Shown: positions 44,025-53,138 of the stretch, piece after piece
How positions within the stretch are numbered: the stretch's first letter is position 1
Layout: each line of letters starts with the position of its first letter
Source: an uncultured Blautia sp.
Lineage (GTDB): Bacteria > Bacillota > Clostridia > Lachnospirales > Lachnospiraceae
Length of the DNA: 64,000 bases
Direction of reading: 5' to 3'
NCBI GenBank assembly: GCA_934371915.1
Contig: CAKROE010000007.1
Span: 1-64,000, forward strand
Made by a program: the position numbers and the translations under genes
The notes under the pieces: model-generated
What the model saw: the letters and a program-made list of their open reading frames with translations, nothing else
Database searches by the model: none
Told to the model about the DNA's origin: nothing

Positions 44025-45464
44025 TTACATAAAGAACACAAGCATATCCAGTATAAATACCGGAACAAGGAATACAAGTGACCATAATATGTATCCGAAG
44101 AAGGACGGCATTTTAACACCGTTTTCGTCAGAAATTGATTTTACCATAAAGTTCGGTGCATTACCGATATATGTATTGGCTCCCATAAATACAGCGCCGC
44201 AGGAAATAGCGGACAGAAGTTTGACCGGTACAGTTCCGAGGCTTGTTGTCACACCATTCATAAAGCCAAGTGTACCTGCAGTTGTCAGGAATACCAGATA
44301 GGTCGGTGTATTATCCAGAAAGCTGGACAGCGCACCCGTCGCCCAGAACATTTCCAGCGGTCTGGACAGTCCCAGATGCGGACCAAGTGATTTCAACAGC
44401 ATCAGTGCCGGCTGCATCGTAATAAAAATGCCGATAAACAATACGGCGACTTCCTGGATTGCACCCCATGTAAAATGGTTTCTTCTGCGAATGCTCTTAT
44501 CTGTCGTCTTAAAGGACAAAAATGCAGCAAGAAGGATCAAAACAATCTCGATCAGTGCCGGGAAAGTAAGTGTTACTTCACCGAAAATATGGATTCCCAT
44601 TACCTCTCCCGCTGCATTCTGGAATGCAGAAAGTCCCGGAAGAACACCACTTAAAATAACCGCTGCCACGATCATTACAAGAAAGATAATGTTATGTAAT
44701 CCATCAATATGAAATTCTGTACCCGGCTTGCTGATATCCGGTTTACGTCCCTGTGCAATATCTTTGCGGTATGCAAGTTTGTCTACATGATAGAATACAA
44801 ACAGCAAGATCACCATATTAAACAGAAGTACCGGGAACAAATGCAGACTCCAGAAAAACGGAACGCCACGCATAAAGCCCATCAGAAGCGGCGGATCTCC
44901 GATCGGTGTCAGACATCCTCCCATGTTGGAAACCATAAAGATGAAGAATACCATGATATGGCTTTTTCTTTTTCTCCATGAATTCATCTTGATGACAGGA
45001 CGAACCATCAGCATACTTGCTCCGGTCGTTCCGATGCAGCTTGACAAAAGTGTTCCGAAGGCAAGCAGACATGCATTAACGCGCGGCGAGCCGGCGAAAT
45101 CGCCTTCCATCGTAATATTACCGGAAACGCAGAAAAGCCCAAATAAAAGAACAATAAAAGTAAGATAATCATTTACAATGCATTCGAGAACCGTTTCCGT
45201 TGCCTTTCCTGCACCATAAACAACAGCAAAAGGAATTATCATCAGAAGAATCCACATAAGTACGACATGTGGCTGATGTGCTTCCCACCATTCTGCTTTG
45301 ATCAGCGGCATCACTGCAATACAGAGCAGAAGTCCTGCAAACGGAATACAAAGCCATACCGGCACCTGAGTGGTTGTCTCAGTACTGCCTGCGGCCCAGA
45401 CACCTGTCGGACACATCAAAAGCATGGTCAGAAGCATTCCAAAAAATGTTACTGTTTTTTTCAA
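44025..45464 (-). CDS. NhaD/CitMHS-type sodium-coupled transporter
   Basis: A 479-residue membrane protein with about 12 hydrophobic helices of the ion transporter superfamily. Family motifs include SNMGGCLTPIGDPPLLMGF and SSFLDNTPTYLVFLTTAG, which hold the conserved Gly-Asp-Pro-Pro and Asp-Asn-x-Pro residues seen in NhaD antiporters and related carboxylate carriers. A TTG start at 45464 is preferred because GGGGGTG lies seven bases upstream; a GTG at 45479 is the alternative. The N terminus contains a signal-like helix. Substrate (Na+/H+ or a dicarboxylate) is not settled. A promoter framed by inverted repeats lies upstream. Confidence 0.85.
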   Translation of the reverse strand: MKKTVTFFGMLLTMLLMCPTGVWAAGSTETTTQVPVWLCIPFAGLLLCIAVMPLIKAEWWEAHQPHVVLMWILLMIIPFAVVYGAGKATETVLECIVNDYLTFIVLLFGLFCVSGNITMEGDFAGSPRVNACLLAFGTLLSSCIGTTGASMLMVRPVIKMNSWRKRKSHIMVFFIFMVSNMGGCLTPIGDPPLLMGFMRGVPFFWSLHLFPVLLFNMVILLFVFYHVDKLAYRKDIAQGRKPDISKPGTEFHIDGLHNIIFLVMIVAAVILSGVLPGLSAFQNAAGEVMGIHIFGEVTLTFPALIEIVLILLAAFLSFKTTDKSIRRRNHFTWGAIQEVAVLFIGIFITMQPALMLLKSLGPHLGLSRPLEMFWATGALSSFLDNTPTYLVFLTTAGTLGFMNGVTTSLGTVPVKLLSAISCGAVFMGANTYIGNAPNFMVKSISDENGVKMPSFFGYILWSLVFLVPVFILDMLVFFM

Positions 45465-45494
45465 AGATGTCACCCCCACGTTTAGTTTTTAACC

Positions 45495-45536
45495 AGTGCA
45501 AATTATAACATAACCATTATAAATTACAATTGCACT
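45495..45536 (-). promoter_or_regulatory. Transporter promoter framed by an inverted repeat
   Basis: On the minus strand TTGTAA (45529-45524) and a perfect TATAAT (45507-45502) with 16 bp between. Just outside lie TTGCACT (45530-45536) and AGTGCAA (45495-45501), perfect inverted copies, touching each box. The arrangement suggests an operator that would loop or clamp the promoter. A further palindrome AAATTGTGCAATTT is at 45642-45655. Confidence 0.6.
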
Positions 45537-45680
45537 TTCACTCAACAAATCTTGCGCTTCTCCTGTTTGTTTTGTGCATTTTTCCTATACATTGTATTTT
45601 CATCAGTACAATGCTGTACTTCTTCAAAGTATTTATGCGCCAAATTGTGCAATTTTGATGCAAATTCACTGTATATAAAA

Positions 45681-45727
45681 AAAACGGTTCAGTCTCCGGA
45701 ATCTACCGGGGGACTGAACCGTTTTTG
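45681..45727 (-). terminator. Rho-independent terminator after the TPM gene
   Basis: ACGGTTCAGTC pairs with GACTGAACCGT with a further C-G extension, around a short loop; on the minus strand eight T residues follow. It closes the ydjI-ydjG-ydjH-like string. Confidence 0.88.
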
Positions 45728-45736
45728 TATGCTCTT

Positions 45737-46585
45737 TTAATAGTCACTACTGGAACCGGAAAAGCTCTCTCCGCCACTGGAAAAACTTCCGGAATCACTG
45801 TCATCATTTTTGGCTTTTGCTGTCTGGCTGACTGTCTCATACAGGAAAATATCATGTTGTTCACTCAGTTCCAGACCACCCTCTGCTGTGTACATACCGG
45901 CATTTGCCTGCTGTACACGCGTCTTCATCTTACGTACCTGATGCCAGGTAAGAAGGGCTGTCGGAATTGCCATGATCACAAATGCCATCAGAATATCTGC
46001 AAAAAGATATGATGTAACAGAACCGCCCTCCAGATCCATCGGACGTATTTTCTTGCCCTCGGCAATTCGGTCAAGTCCTGCTGTGAGATCAGAAATCAGA
46101 GACTGATATCCACCATACGGGTCATCATCCTTCAGATAAGTTTTGCATTTATCCAGCATGTCTTCCTGAATACGCTCTGAAAAGTCATCCTGTGTGTCTC
46201 CACGGAATACGATCGTGATGTTTCGGGCATTCGGCTGGTGGAAAATGCACATTCCCTCATGCGTATCTCCATAACCGATCTCATTATCCTGCATAAACTC
46301 TGCCGCATACTGCCGGTTATCCTCATCTTCATCTATATCCTGTGAAATAAACAGTACCGCATCATACCCATATGTCTCATAGATTGCAGCAAGTTCATTA
46401 TTCAATTCTGTGGCCTGTTCATCTGTCAGGATTCCGCAGTCGTCAAAAACCCATGACATTTCTCCATCATCTGAGGAAGTCTCCGTATCTTCCGCCGCAG
46501 CCGCAAATACGCAGCTTACCGGTGCAGCCGTTCCCATACAGAGACTGAACAGCAGTCCGGCCAAAATCAAATTTTTCTTTTTCAT
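45737..46585 (-). CDS. TPM-domain membrane protein, YdjH-like
   Basis: A 282-residue protein with a signal peptide or first helix (about 8-29), an extracellular TPM domain (about 45-185; VFDDCGILTDEQATELNNEL, YDAVLFISQDID), a second membrane helix (about 195-215) and a cytosolic low-complexity tail rich in Ser and Gly ending GESFSGSSSDY. TPM domains occur in photosystem repair and in membrane-stress proteins. The gene follows the zinc-ribbon gene with the stop and start codons abutting. The order SPFH, zinc ribbon, TPM resembles ydjI, ydjG, ydjH of Bacillus. Confidence 0.85.
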   Translation of the reverse strand: MKKKNLILAGLLFSLCMGTAAPVSCVFAAAAEDTETSSDDGEMSWVFDDCGILTDEQATELNNELAAIYETYGYDAVLFISQDIDEDEDNRQYAAEFMQDNEIGYGDTHEGMCIFHQPNARNITIVFRGDTQDDFSERIQEDMLDKCKTYLKDDDPYGGYQSLISDLTAGLDRIAEGKKIRPMDLEGGSVTSYLFADILMAFVIMAIPTALLTWHQVRKMKTRVQQANAGMYTAEGGLELSEQHDIFLYETVSQTAKAKNDDSDSGSFSSGGESFSGSSSDY

Positions 46586-47683
46586 TCAGATCACCCCCGT
46601 CAGACGCAGAGCCGTAACAATTGCAGCCATCGCGATCGTCAGCGGAATATGATGGCTGAACCAGTATTTTACCGCCAGATCTTTACCAACCGGAAGGTCT
46701 CCGATAAGATGTCCTGTCTGTCCGTTCATCGCGAAAGAATATGTTTTGCCGTTCCATTTTGTATTGAGAAACCATACCGGAAAAAGGCCATATTTTACTT
46801 TACCTTTTTTTGTTACTTTAATTTTCTCCTGTTTTGGAGTAACTGTCTCATATCCCTTAACGCTTTCTTCAAAATTATCTTTGACGCTTCTCTCCATTCG
46901 TTCATAAACACGTTCAGTCAGTTCATCCGGTTCCTGATCGTATTTGTCTGCCATATATCCGGAAAGATAAGAAAGATTAAATTCTTTCAGATCTTCATAA
47001 TCATAAGGCTCAATGGCCTCCATCATTGTATTGTCAATAGCTTTTGATCCGTCTACCGGAATCTTGCGGAAATTAATCTTACCGGCACGAACAACATGAT
47101 AAAATTTGGTTGCCGTGTATGTATAATCATCGTCTTCCCATACTCTGCTTCTGGTTGCTTCATAACTGAAACGTCCCGCGGCATCAAGGTCAAACAGCCA
47201 GAAAGGCACATACACTGCCTTGATTTCTTCCAGATGATTCTCGTTCATAAACACCTTCGGAAGAAGCGGTTTACCCTTATAGTGATCTTTCAGTGCCTGT
47301 ACTGCTTCTTTTTTGGATTTTTTGAACGGGATCACATAATCCGGACGATAAGTATCTTTGAACTGTTCGGGCATGATCATGGGATTGTCACAGTATGGGC
47401 ATACCGTTGCTCCCGTTGTTTTATCTGCAAGTACTTCTGCACCGCAGGATGGGCAGCTCCACACTGCCATGTTTGATTTTTCATCCGACTGCCACTGCTC
47501 CGGATTAAATCCTTCCCAGTGTGTGGTCGTGTCTTCTTTTACTGTACTTTGTTGTTCGGCAAGCTGATCCAGTTCTTCCAGTGAATATGTATTTCCGCAG
47601 AATTCACATTTCATCTTCTGAGATTTACTGTCAAAAGCAAGTCCTGCCGAACAATTCGGGCACTTATAATTTAAAGTATCCAA
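46586..47683 (-). CDS. Zinc-ribbon membrane protein, YdjG-like
   Basis: A 365-residue protein. Two zinc ribbons are at the N terminus: CPNCSAGLAF with CEFCGNTY (about 8-35), and CPSCGAEVLA with CPYCDNP (about 75-105). A beta-rich domain follows (about 115-320) and one membrane helix ends the chain (HHIPLTIAMAAIVTALRLTG). The TTG at 47683 has GGGGGGAG seven bases away and gives MDTLNYKCPNC; an in-frame ATG at 47734 would overlap the preceding gene. In Bacillus the homologous protein works with its TPM partner at the membrane with PspA-type proteins; no PspA is in this window. Confidence 0.82.
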   Translation of the reverse strand: MDTLNYKCPNCSAGLAFDSKSQKMKCEFCGNTYSLEELDQLAEQQSTVKEDTTTHWEGFNPEQWQSDEKSNMAVWSCPSCGAEVLADKTTGATVCPYCDNPMIMPEQFKDTYRPDYVIPFKKSKKEAVQALKDHYKGKPLLPKVFMNENHLEEIKAVYVPFWLFDLDAAGRFSYEATRSRVWEDDDYTYTATKFYHVVRAGKINFRKIPVDGSKAIDNTMMEAIEPYDYEDLKEFNLSYLSGYMADKYDQEPDELTERVYERMERSVKDNFEESVKGYETVTPKQEKIKVTKKGKVKYGLFPVWFLNTKWNGKTYSFAMNGQTGHLIGDLPVGKDLAVKYWFSHHIPLTIAMAAIVTALRLTGVI

Positions 47684-47700
47684 CAGGTCACTCCCCCCTT

Positions 47701-47850
47701 CGGTTACGGTCTTGGTTTTCCACATTCCTGACAAAATTTACCGGTATTGACAGCTCCACAGCTGCAGGTCCACGGTCCCGCCGGACGCGGCTGTCCGCAC
47801 TCCTGACAGAATTTACCGGTATTGACAGCTCCACAGCTGCAGGTCCATCC
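47701..47850 (-). repeat. 75-bp tandem duplication encoding two zinc ribbons
   Basis: Two copies, about 47722-47772 and 47797-47847, are offset by exactly 75 bp (25 codons). Over 42 aligned bases after position 47730 only one differs. Each encodes WTCSCGAVNTGKFCQECG, a CxC-CxxC zinc ribbon at the end of the SPFH protein. The near identity suggests a recent duplication or gene conversion. Confidence 0.85.
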
Positions 47851-48906
47851 GCCGGTATTCTGTGGCTGAGTCTGCTGCTGCATCGGCTGCGCCTGTTGTG
47901 TTCCCATCGCAAATAAATTCTGTGCATTCACTCCACCTGCATTTGCTGCCATATTCAGTCCGGCAAATGCCATTGCCGGTCCGGCATTCTGATTGGAAGC
48001 TGCCGCCTGCATCGCACTTGCCTGTGCACCGACCATATGTGCCGCTGCCATTGTCGGATTACGGAATGCAGCATTTCTCTGAAGTTCTTTGATCATTGCC
48101 TCATCTTCTTCGGAAGCCTTTACGCTGGATACGCCAAGTGAAACAATGCAGATTCCACGTAAATTGTTCCATTTTTCGGAAAGAACCTGATTCAGTGCAT
48201 CAGAAAGTTCCTGTGTATGTCCCGGAAGTGCACTGTAACGGATTCCCTGTTCGGAAATTTTGGCAAATGCCGGCTGCAGGGCAGTCATAAGCTCACTCTT
48301 TAACTGGCCGTCGATTTCTTCTCTCTCGTAGTCTTCTTCCACATTGCCACATACATTGGTATAAAAAAGAATCGGGTTTGCGATACGATAGCTGTATTCA
48401 CCAAAGCATTTGATGGAAATGTCGATATCCAGTCCGACGTTGGCATCTACTACACGGAAAGGTACCGGATTCGGTGTGCCGTATTTGTTGCCTACAAGTT
48501 CTTTGGTATTGACAAAGTATACTCTCTGATCCTTCGGGGCTTCTCCTCCGAATGTGAAACGTTTGCCGATCTGCTGGAAAACATTGCGAACTCCCTCTCC
48601 TAAATCTCCGCAGAAAACAGATGGTTCTGTAGACATATCATACTTATATTCTCCCGGTTCCGCACACACATCGACAACTTTTCCCTGTTCTACAATCAGC
48701 ATACACTGTCCGTCATTAACTGCGATCACGGAACCATTTGAAATAATATTTTCTGAGCCGTGTTTGTTGGATGATCTTCCTGATACTTTTTTGTGTGCCT
48801 TTGTGATCAGAACATCCGCCGGCATGGATTCACAGTAAAAATATTCCTTCCACTGATCCGCCAGTACACCACCTGCTGCCCCTGCTGCTGCTTTAATCAG
48901 TCCCAT
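47704..48906 (-). CDS. SPFH-domain protein with C-terminal zinc ribbons, YdjI-like
   Basis: A 400-residue protein. The N-terminal two thirds (about 25-300) match the SPFH/virion-core-like family: it has the start MGLIKAAAGAAGGVLADQWKEYF, SNGSVIAVNDGQCMLIVEQGKVVD, and ends near ELQRNAAFRNPTMAAAHMVG. A Gln/Ala/Met-rich linker (about 300-350) leads to two near-identical CxC-CxxC zinc ribbons. It heads a three-gene string with zinc-ribbon and TPM membrane partners. A role in membrane integrity is inferred from Bacillus YdjI. AAGGAGG precedes the ATG. Confidence 0.86.
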   Translation of the reverse strand: MGLIKAAAGAAGGVLADQWKEYFYCESMPADVLITKAHKKVSGRSSNKHGSENIISNGSVIAVNDGQCMLIVEQGKVVDVCAEPGEYKYDMSTEPSVFCGDLGEGVRNVFQQIGKRFTFGGEAPKDQRVYFVNTKELVGNKYGTPNPVPFRVVDANVGLDIDISIKCFGEYSYRIANPILFYTNVCGNVEEDYEREEIDGQLKSELMTALQPAFAKISEQGIRYSALPGHTQELSDALNQVLSEKWNNLRGICIVSLGVSSVKASEEDEAMIKELQRNAAFRNPTMAAAHMVGAQASAMQAAASNQNAGPAMAFAGLNMAANAGGVNAQNLFAMGTQQAQPMQQQTQPQNTGGWTCSCGAVNTGKFCQECGQPRPAGPWTCSCGAVNTGKFCQECGKPRP

Positions 48907-48930
48907 ACGTAAATACCTCCTTGTTATTGG

Positions 48931-50175
48931 TTATGAAAGTTTATGAATAAACAATCCGCTCCGAAGTTTCGGTTCAAACCAGGTCGACTTCGGTGGCATC
49001 AGTTTACTTTCGTCTGCAATCTGCATCAGATCCTCCATCGCAGTCGGGAACATGGCAAACGCTACGCCTCCCGTCGAATCCGCAATCTGTGCAAGTTCGC
49101 TTAATTTGTGGCTGCCTCCTACGAAACGGATACGCTGATCCGTGCGAGGGTCTCCGATTCCGAGAATCGGTGAAAGGACTTTTTCCTGAAGGATTGAGAC
49201 ATCAAGCTGTCCTACAATGTCCTTCTTCGCATAGACATCTTCCCATGCTCTCAGATGATACCAGTTTCCGCCCACATACATACCCATGCAGTGTTTCTCA
49301 ACCGGTTTGCACGGAAATCCCGGCATGATCATCAGTTCAAAATTAAATTTCAGACTGGCAATAAACGCATGCTCATCCATGCCGTGAAGATCCTTTACCA
49401 CTCGATTATATGCAAGAATCGTGAGCTGATCGTACGGAAATACTACTGAAAGAAAATAATTGAATTCCTCGGTTCCATCATAATCCGGATGCTCCGCACG
49501 TCTTTTCAGTCCGACTTTTACTGCAGAAGCAGCTCTGTGATGACCGTCAGCAATATATATAGAAGGAATTTCTCCAAACTTCTGCGCGATCATTGTCTTT
49601 TCTTTCTCGCCGTCGATCACCCATGCCCGGTGTCCGATCCCGTCATCAGCCGTAAAATCGTAGACTGCATCATGTGATGCTTTCCATTCTTCCATCAGAT
49701 CAAGAAGCTCCTGCGGATATCTGCATGCCAGAAAAATCGGGCCGGTATTTGCATCACAGGTATCTACATGGCGGATACGGTCCTGCTCCTTATCTTCTCT
49801 TGTAAGCTCATGTTTCTTTACGACACCATTCATATAGTCATCGATAGAGCAGCAGCCAACCAGTCCCGTCTGTGACCTGCCGTTTCTTGTCAGTTCATAA
49901 ATATAGTAGCACGGTGTCTCATCCTGCTTAAGGATACCGTTTCTTTCCATATTCTGAAGATTTTCTCTTGCCTTGTCATAAACCTTCGCATCGTACAGAT
50001 CGGTCTCATCCGGCATATCCATTTCCGGACGGTCTACATGCAAAAATGAATCCGGATTCCTGTCTCCGATCATCTTTGCTTCTTCACGGGTCACAACATC
50101 ATATGGAAGTGCCGCTACGGCAGAAGCCTTTTCCGGTACCGGACGCAATGCTCGAAAAGCCTGAAAAACAGCCAT
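48931..50175 (-). CDS. DUF1015 family protein
   Basis: A 414-residue cytosolic protein that begins with the DUF1015 pattern FRALRPVPEKASAVAALPYDVV and contains KHELTREDKEQDRIRHVDTCDANTGPIF and IYIADGHHRAASAV (about 205-220), a nuclease/ParB-like His-His-Arg segment. The biochemical function of the family is not known to me; it often sits near serine or glycerate metabolism genes, which are not seen here. It is 24 bp upstream of the SPFH gene in the same direction, so it may start that transcript. Confidence 0.9.
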   Translation of the reverse strand: MAVFQAFRALRPVPEKASAVAALPYDVVTREEAKMIGDRNPDSFLHVDRPEMDMPDETDLYDAKVYDKARENLQNMERNGILKQDETPCYYIYELTRNGRSQTGLVGCCSIDDYMNGVVKKHELTREDKEQDRIRHVDTCDANTGPIFLACRYPQELLDLMEEWKASHDAVYDFTADDGIGHRAWVIDGEKEKTMIAQKFGEIPSIYIADGHHRAASAVKVGLKRRAEHPDYDGTEEFNYFLSVVFPYDQLTILAYNRVVKDLHGMDEHAFIASLKFNFELMIMPGFPCKPVEKHCMGMYVGGNWYHLRAWEDVYAKKDIVGQLDVSILQEKVLSPILGIGDPRTDQRIRFVGGSHKLSELAQIADSTGGVAFAMFPTAMEDLMQIADESKLMPPKSTWFEPKLRSGLFIHKLS

Positions 50176-50319
50176 ATTTCTAGTCTCCTTTTTGTCTCAT
50201 CTGTTGTGTATTTATATAAGATATATTGTACCATATCCACCCGCTCTTTTCAATAAATGCAACTTTTTTCTGGTGTGCTAACTTTTTTTGTTAAAACCTA
50301 AAAATTTTTTTGATTTCTA

Positions 50320-50347
50320 TTGCAAAATCATATATTTATGATATGAT
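50320..50347 (+). promoter_or_regulatory. SigmaA-type promoter of ygeX with a palindrome in the spacer
   Basis: TTGCAA (50320-50325), 16-bp spacer, TATGAT (50342-50347), with the start codon about 62 bp away. The spacer holds ATCATA (50327-50332) and TATGAT (50337-50342), an inverted repeat with four bases between, a possible regulator site. Confidence 0.7.
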
Positions 50348-50409
50348 AGAATCAGCTAGAAAAGAAAAATTATGAGTTCAAAAGAATTTTTTTAAGGAGG
50401 TTTTTTCTC

Positions 50410-51639
50410 ATGACAGAAGGTTTAAAATGGACCGTCAATCACGTTGCAAAGTCAGACGATAAACATCTAGAATTAATGTCTGAAGAAAACGTGAAAAAAG
50501 CCAATGAATTTCACAAAAGTTTCCCACAATACACCGTTACTCCGCTTCAGGATCTCGCCGCTCTGGCATCCTATCTTGGTGTAAAAAGCATCCACTGCAA
50601 AGATGAGTCCTACCGTTTCGGGCTGAATGCATTCAAGGTTCTCGGTGGTTCCTACGCAATGGGACGTTACATAGCCAAAGAAGTCGGCAAAGATATTCGT
50701 GAGCTTCCATATGCAGTTCTTTCTTCTGAAGCATTGAGAAAAGAATTCGGACAGGCTACTTTCTTTACCGCAACTGACGGAAATCACGGACGCGGTGTTG
50801 CATGGGCAGCCAACCGTCTTGGGCAGAAAGCCGTTGTACGTATGCCAAAAGGCACTACCAAAACTCGCTTTGACAACATTGCCAAAGAAGGGGCTACCGT
50901 TACAATTGAAGAAGTCAATTATGATGACTGTGTAAGAATGGCCGCTGCTGAAGCTGCAAAGACTGAACACGGTGTCATGGTTCAGGATACCGCATGGGAA
51001 GGTTACGAAGAAATTCCTTCCTGGATCATGCAGGGATACGGAACCATGGTCATGGAAGCTGACCAGCAGCTCAAAGAAGCCGGCATCGACCGTCCGACGC
51101 ATGTATTTGTACAGGCCGGTGTTGGTTCCCTCGCCGGAGCTGTTGTCGGATATTTTGCTCACAAATACAAAGAAAATCCACCGGTTATGGTTGTGTGCGA
51201 AGCAAGTGCTGCTGACTGCCTGTACCGCTCCGCCATGAAAGAATCCGGCGAACTTGTAAACGTCGGCGGTGACCTTGAAACTATCATGGCAGGCCTTGCA
51301 TGCGGTGAAGCCAATACGATCGGATGGGATATCCTTCGAAACCATGTTTCCGTATTTGCATCATGCCCTGACTGGATGAGCGCAAAAGCAACCAGAATCT
51401 ACGCAACCCCACTCGGCAACGATCCACACATCGTTTCCGGTGAATCCGGTTCTGTTCCGCTCGGTCTCTGCTACACAGCACTTCATGATGAAGATGCAAA
51501 AGACCTGAAAGAAGCACTGAAACTTGACGAAAACTCAAACGTACTCGTTATCTCCACCGAAGGCGACACCGACCCGGTACGTTATCGTGAGATCGTCTGG
51601 GACGGACTTTATGGAACCGATAAATCTTTAAGTAAATAA
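50410..51639 (+). CDS. dpaL: Diaminopropionate ammonia-lyase
   Basis: A 409-residue PLP enzyme (YgeX) that splits 2,3-diaminopropionate to pyruvate and two ammonia. The Schiff-base Lys76 lies in [15 protein letters not shown]; the phosphate-binding Gly loop is [16 protein letters not shown], and [13 protein letters not shown] is a typical fold-type II segment. Length is normal. In this cluster it is thought to act on diaminopropionate-type intermediates of anaerobic purine breakdown. A promoter lies at 50320-50347 and AAGGAGG precedes the ATG. It is followed by ygeY after 25 bp. Confidence 0.96.
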   Translation: MTEGLKWTVNHVAKSDDKHLELMSEENVKKANEFHKSFPQYTVTPLQDLAALASYLGVKSIHCKDESYRFGLNAFKVLGGSYAMGRYIAKEVGKDIRELPYAVLSSEALRKEFGQATFFTATDGNHGRGVAWAANRLGQKAVVRMPKGTTKTRFDNIAKEGATVTIEEVNYDDCVRMAAAEAAKTEHGVMVQDTAWEGYEEIPSWIMQGYGTMVMEADQQLKEAGIDRPTHVFVQAGVGSLAGAVVGYFAHKYKENPPVMVVCEASAADCLYRSAMKESGELVNVGGDLETIMAGLACGEANTIGWDILRNHVSVFASCPDWMSAKATRIYATPLGNDPHIVSGESGSVPLGLCYTALHDEDAKDLKEALKLDENSNVLVISTEGDTDPVRYREIVWDGLYGTDKSLSK

Positions 51640-51664
51640 ACAACTATATATGGGAGGAACTAAA

Positions 51665-52975
51665 ATGGATTACGAAAAAATCAAAGAAGCGGCTCAGAAT
51701 TACCAGGATGATATGACCAGATTTTTAAGAGCCATCGTTAAAAACCCGGGAGAAAGCTGCGATGAGAGAAAACATATCGAAACCATCGAAGCAGAAATGA
51801 AAAAACTGAACTTCGATGAAGTTACCATTGATCCTCAGGGTAACGTTATCGGCTATATGGGTAATGGTGACAAGATTCTTGCATTCGATGCACATATTGA
51901 TACCGTTGGTATCGGCAACATCGAAAACTGGAACTTCGATCCATATGAAGGATACGAAACAGACGAAGAAATCGGCGGCCGTGGCGTGTCTGACCAGTGC
52001 GGTGGTCTCGTATCTGCCGTATATGGTGCAAAGATCATGAAAGACATGGATCTGATCCCGGAAGGATACAAGATTATGGTTGTCGGAACTGTTCAGGAAG
52101 AAGACTGTGACGGTCTCTGCTGGCAGTACATCATTAATGAGGACAAGATCCGTCCGGAATTCGTTGTTTCCACAGAACCGACAGATGGCGGTATCTACAG
52201 AGGACAGCGTGGACGTATGGAGATCCGTGTTGATGTCAAAGGTGTTTCCTGCCATGGTTCCGCACCGGAGCGTGGTGACAATGCCATCTACAAAATGGCC
52301 GACATCCTTCAGGACGTACGTTCCCTCAACGAAAACGATGATGCCGATGAGACAGAAATCAAAGGTCTCGTAAAAATGCTCAACCCGAAATACAATCCAG
52401 ACTGGGAAGAAGCACGTTTCCTCGGACGCGGTACAGTAACCGTATCCCAGATCTTCTACACCTCTCCAAGCCGCTGTGCTGTTGCCGACTCCTGTGCAGT
52501 ATCACTCGACCGTCGTATGACATTCGGTGAAACATGGGAAAGCTGCCTGGATGAGATCCGCGCACTTCCAAGCGTTAAAAAATACGGAGATGACGTAGTC
52601 GTTTCCATGTACAACTATGACCGTCCGTCTTACACAGGATGCAAATACGAAATCGAATGCTACTTCCCGACATGGGCGATCCCGAAAGATCACAAAGTAA
52701 CAAAAGCATTCGAAGACGCTTACAAACATCTTTACGGAGAGACACGTCTCGGAAACGCTGAAACAGAGGCAATGAGAAAAGCCCGTCCGCTGACCGACAA
52801 ATGGACCTTCTCCACAAACGGCGTATCCATCATGGGACGTAACGGAATCCCTTGCATCGGATTCGGACCTGGTGCCGAAGCACAGGCACACGCACCGAAC
52901 GAAAAAACATGGAAAGTAGACCTCGTAAGATGCGCCGCTGTCTATGCAGCACTGCCTGCTTCTTACTGCAAGTAA
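51665..52975 (+). CDS. ygeY: YgeY-type M20 metallohydrolase
   Basis: A 436-residue M20 peptidase-family hydrolase, the type linked to selenium-dependent metabolism clusters. Metal-binding motifs: FDAHIDTVG (first metal His and the Asp), [10 protein letters not shown] (bridging Asp), [11 protein letters not shown] (Glu-Glu) and the C-terminal [17 protein letters not shown] with the second metal His. It probably cleaves an amide or ureido bond in a purine-derived intermediate. The ATG at 51665 has GGAGG; a longer frame from 51650 is unlikely. It is co-transcribed with ygeX. Confidence 0.93.
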   Translation: MDYEKIKEAAQNYQDDMTRFLRAIVKNPGESCDERKHIETIEAEMKKLNFDEVTIDPQGNVIGYMGNGDKILAFDAHIDTVGIGNIENWNFDPYEGYETDEEIGGRGVSDQCGGLVSAVYGAKIMKDMDLIPEGYKIMVVGTVQEEDCDGLCWQYIINEDKIRPEFVVSTEPTDGGIYRGQRGRMEIRVDVKGVSCHGSAPERGDNAIYKMADILQDVRSLNENDDADETEIKGLVKMLNPKYNPDWEEARFLGRGTVTVSQIFYTSPSRCAVADSCAVSLDRRMTFGETWESCLDEIRALPSVKKYGDDVVVSMYNYDRPSYTGCKYEIECYFPTWAIPKDHKVTKAFEDAYKHLYGETRLGNAETEAMRKARPLTDKWTFSTNGVSIMGRNGIPCIGFGPGAEAQAHAPNEKTWKVDLVRCAAVYAALPASYCK

Positions 52976-52985
52976 GAAAGAGCAA

Positions 52986-53033
52986 CAAAGAACGGGCTTC
53001 TTTGAACTTTCAAAGAACGAGCTTCTTGGAACT
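52986..53033 (+). repeat. Tandem direct repeat behind ygeY
   Basis: Two 23-bp copies (52986-53008 and 53011-53033) differ at two positions and are two bases apart, giving a 25-nt period. The consensus contains CAAAGAACG then GCTTCTT and GAACT. It begins 10 bp after the ygeY stop codon and leads into the structured gap before ygeW. Confidence 0.75.
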
Positions 53034-53040
53034 ACGCAAA

Positions 53041-53079
53041 GGGAGCGAAGCCCCGCTCCCTCTGCACACCCTTGGGGCT
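53041..53079 (+). ncRNA. Hairpin with a possible H-type pseudoknot
   Basis: GGGAGCG (53041-53047) pairs with CGCTCCC (53054-53060). The loop bases AGCCC (53049-53053) can also pair with GGGCT (53075-53079), which would make a pseudoknot. No T-run follows, so this is not a standard terminator. The element may be part of the ygeY mRNA tail or of the ygeW leader. Confidence 0.5.
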
Positions 53080-53138
53080 AAAACCACAATAGTAATACAC
53101 AGTCAAATAGGAAATTTATTAACTTTACTCTGTTGATA

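Noticed and set aside
50473..51345. 290-codon minus-strand reading frame
   Set aside because: It is antisense to dpaL/ygeX and lacks a ribosome site and recognisable domains.
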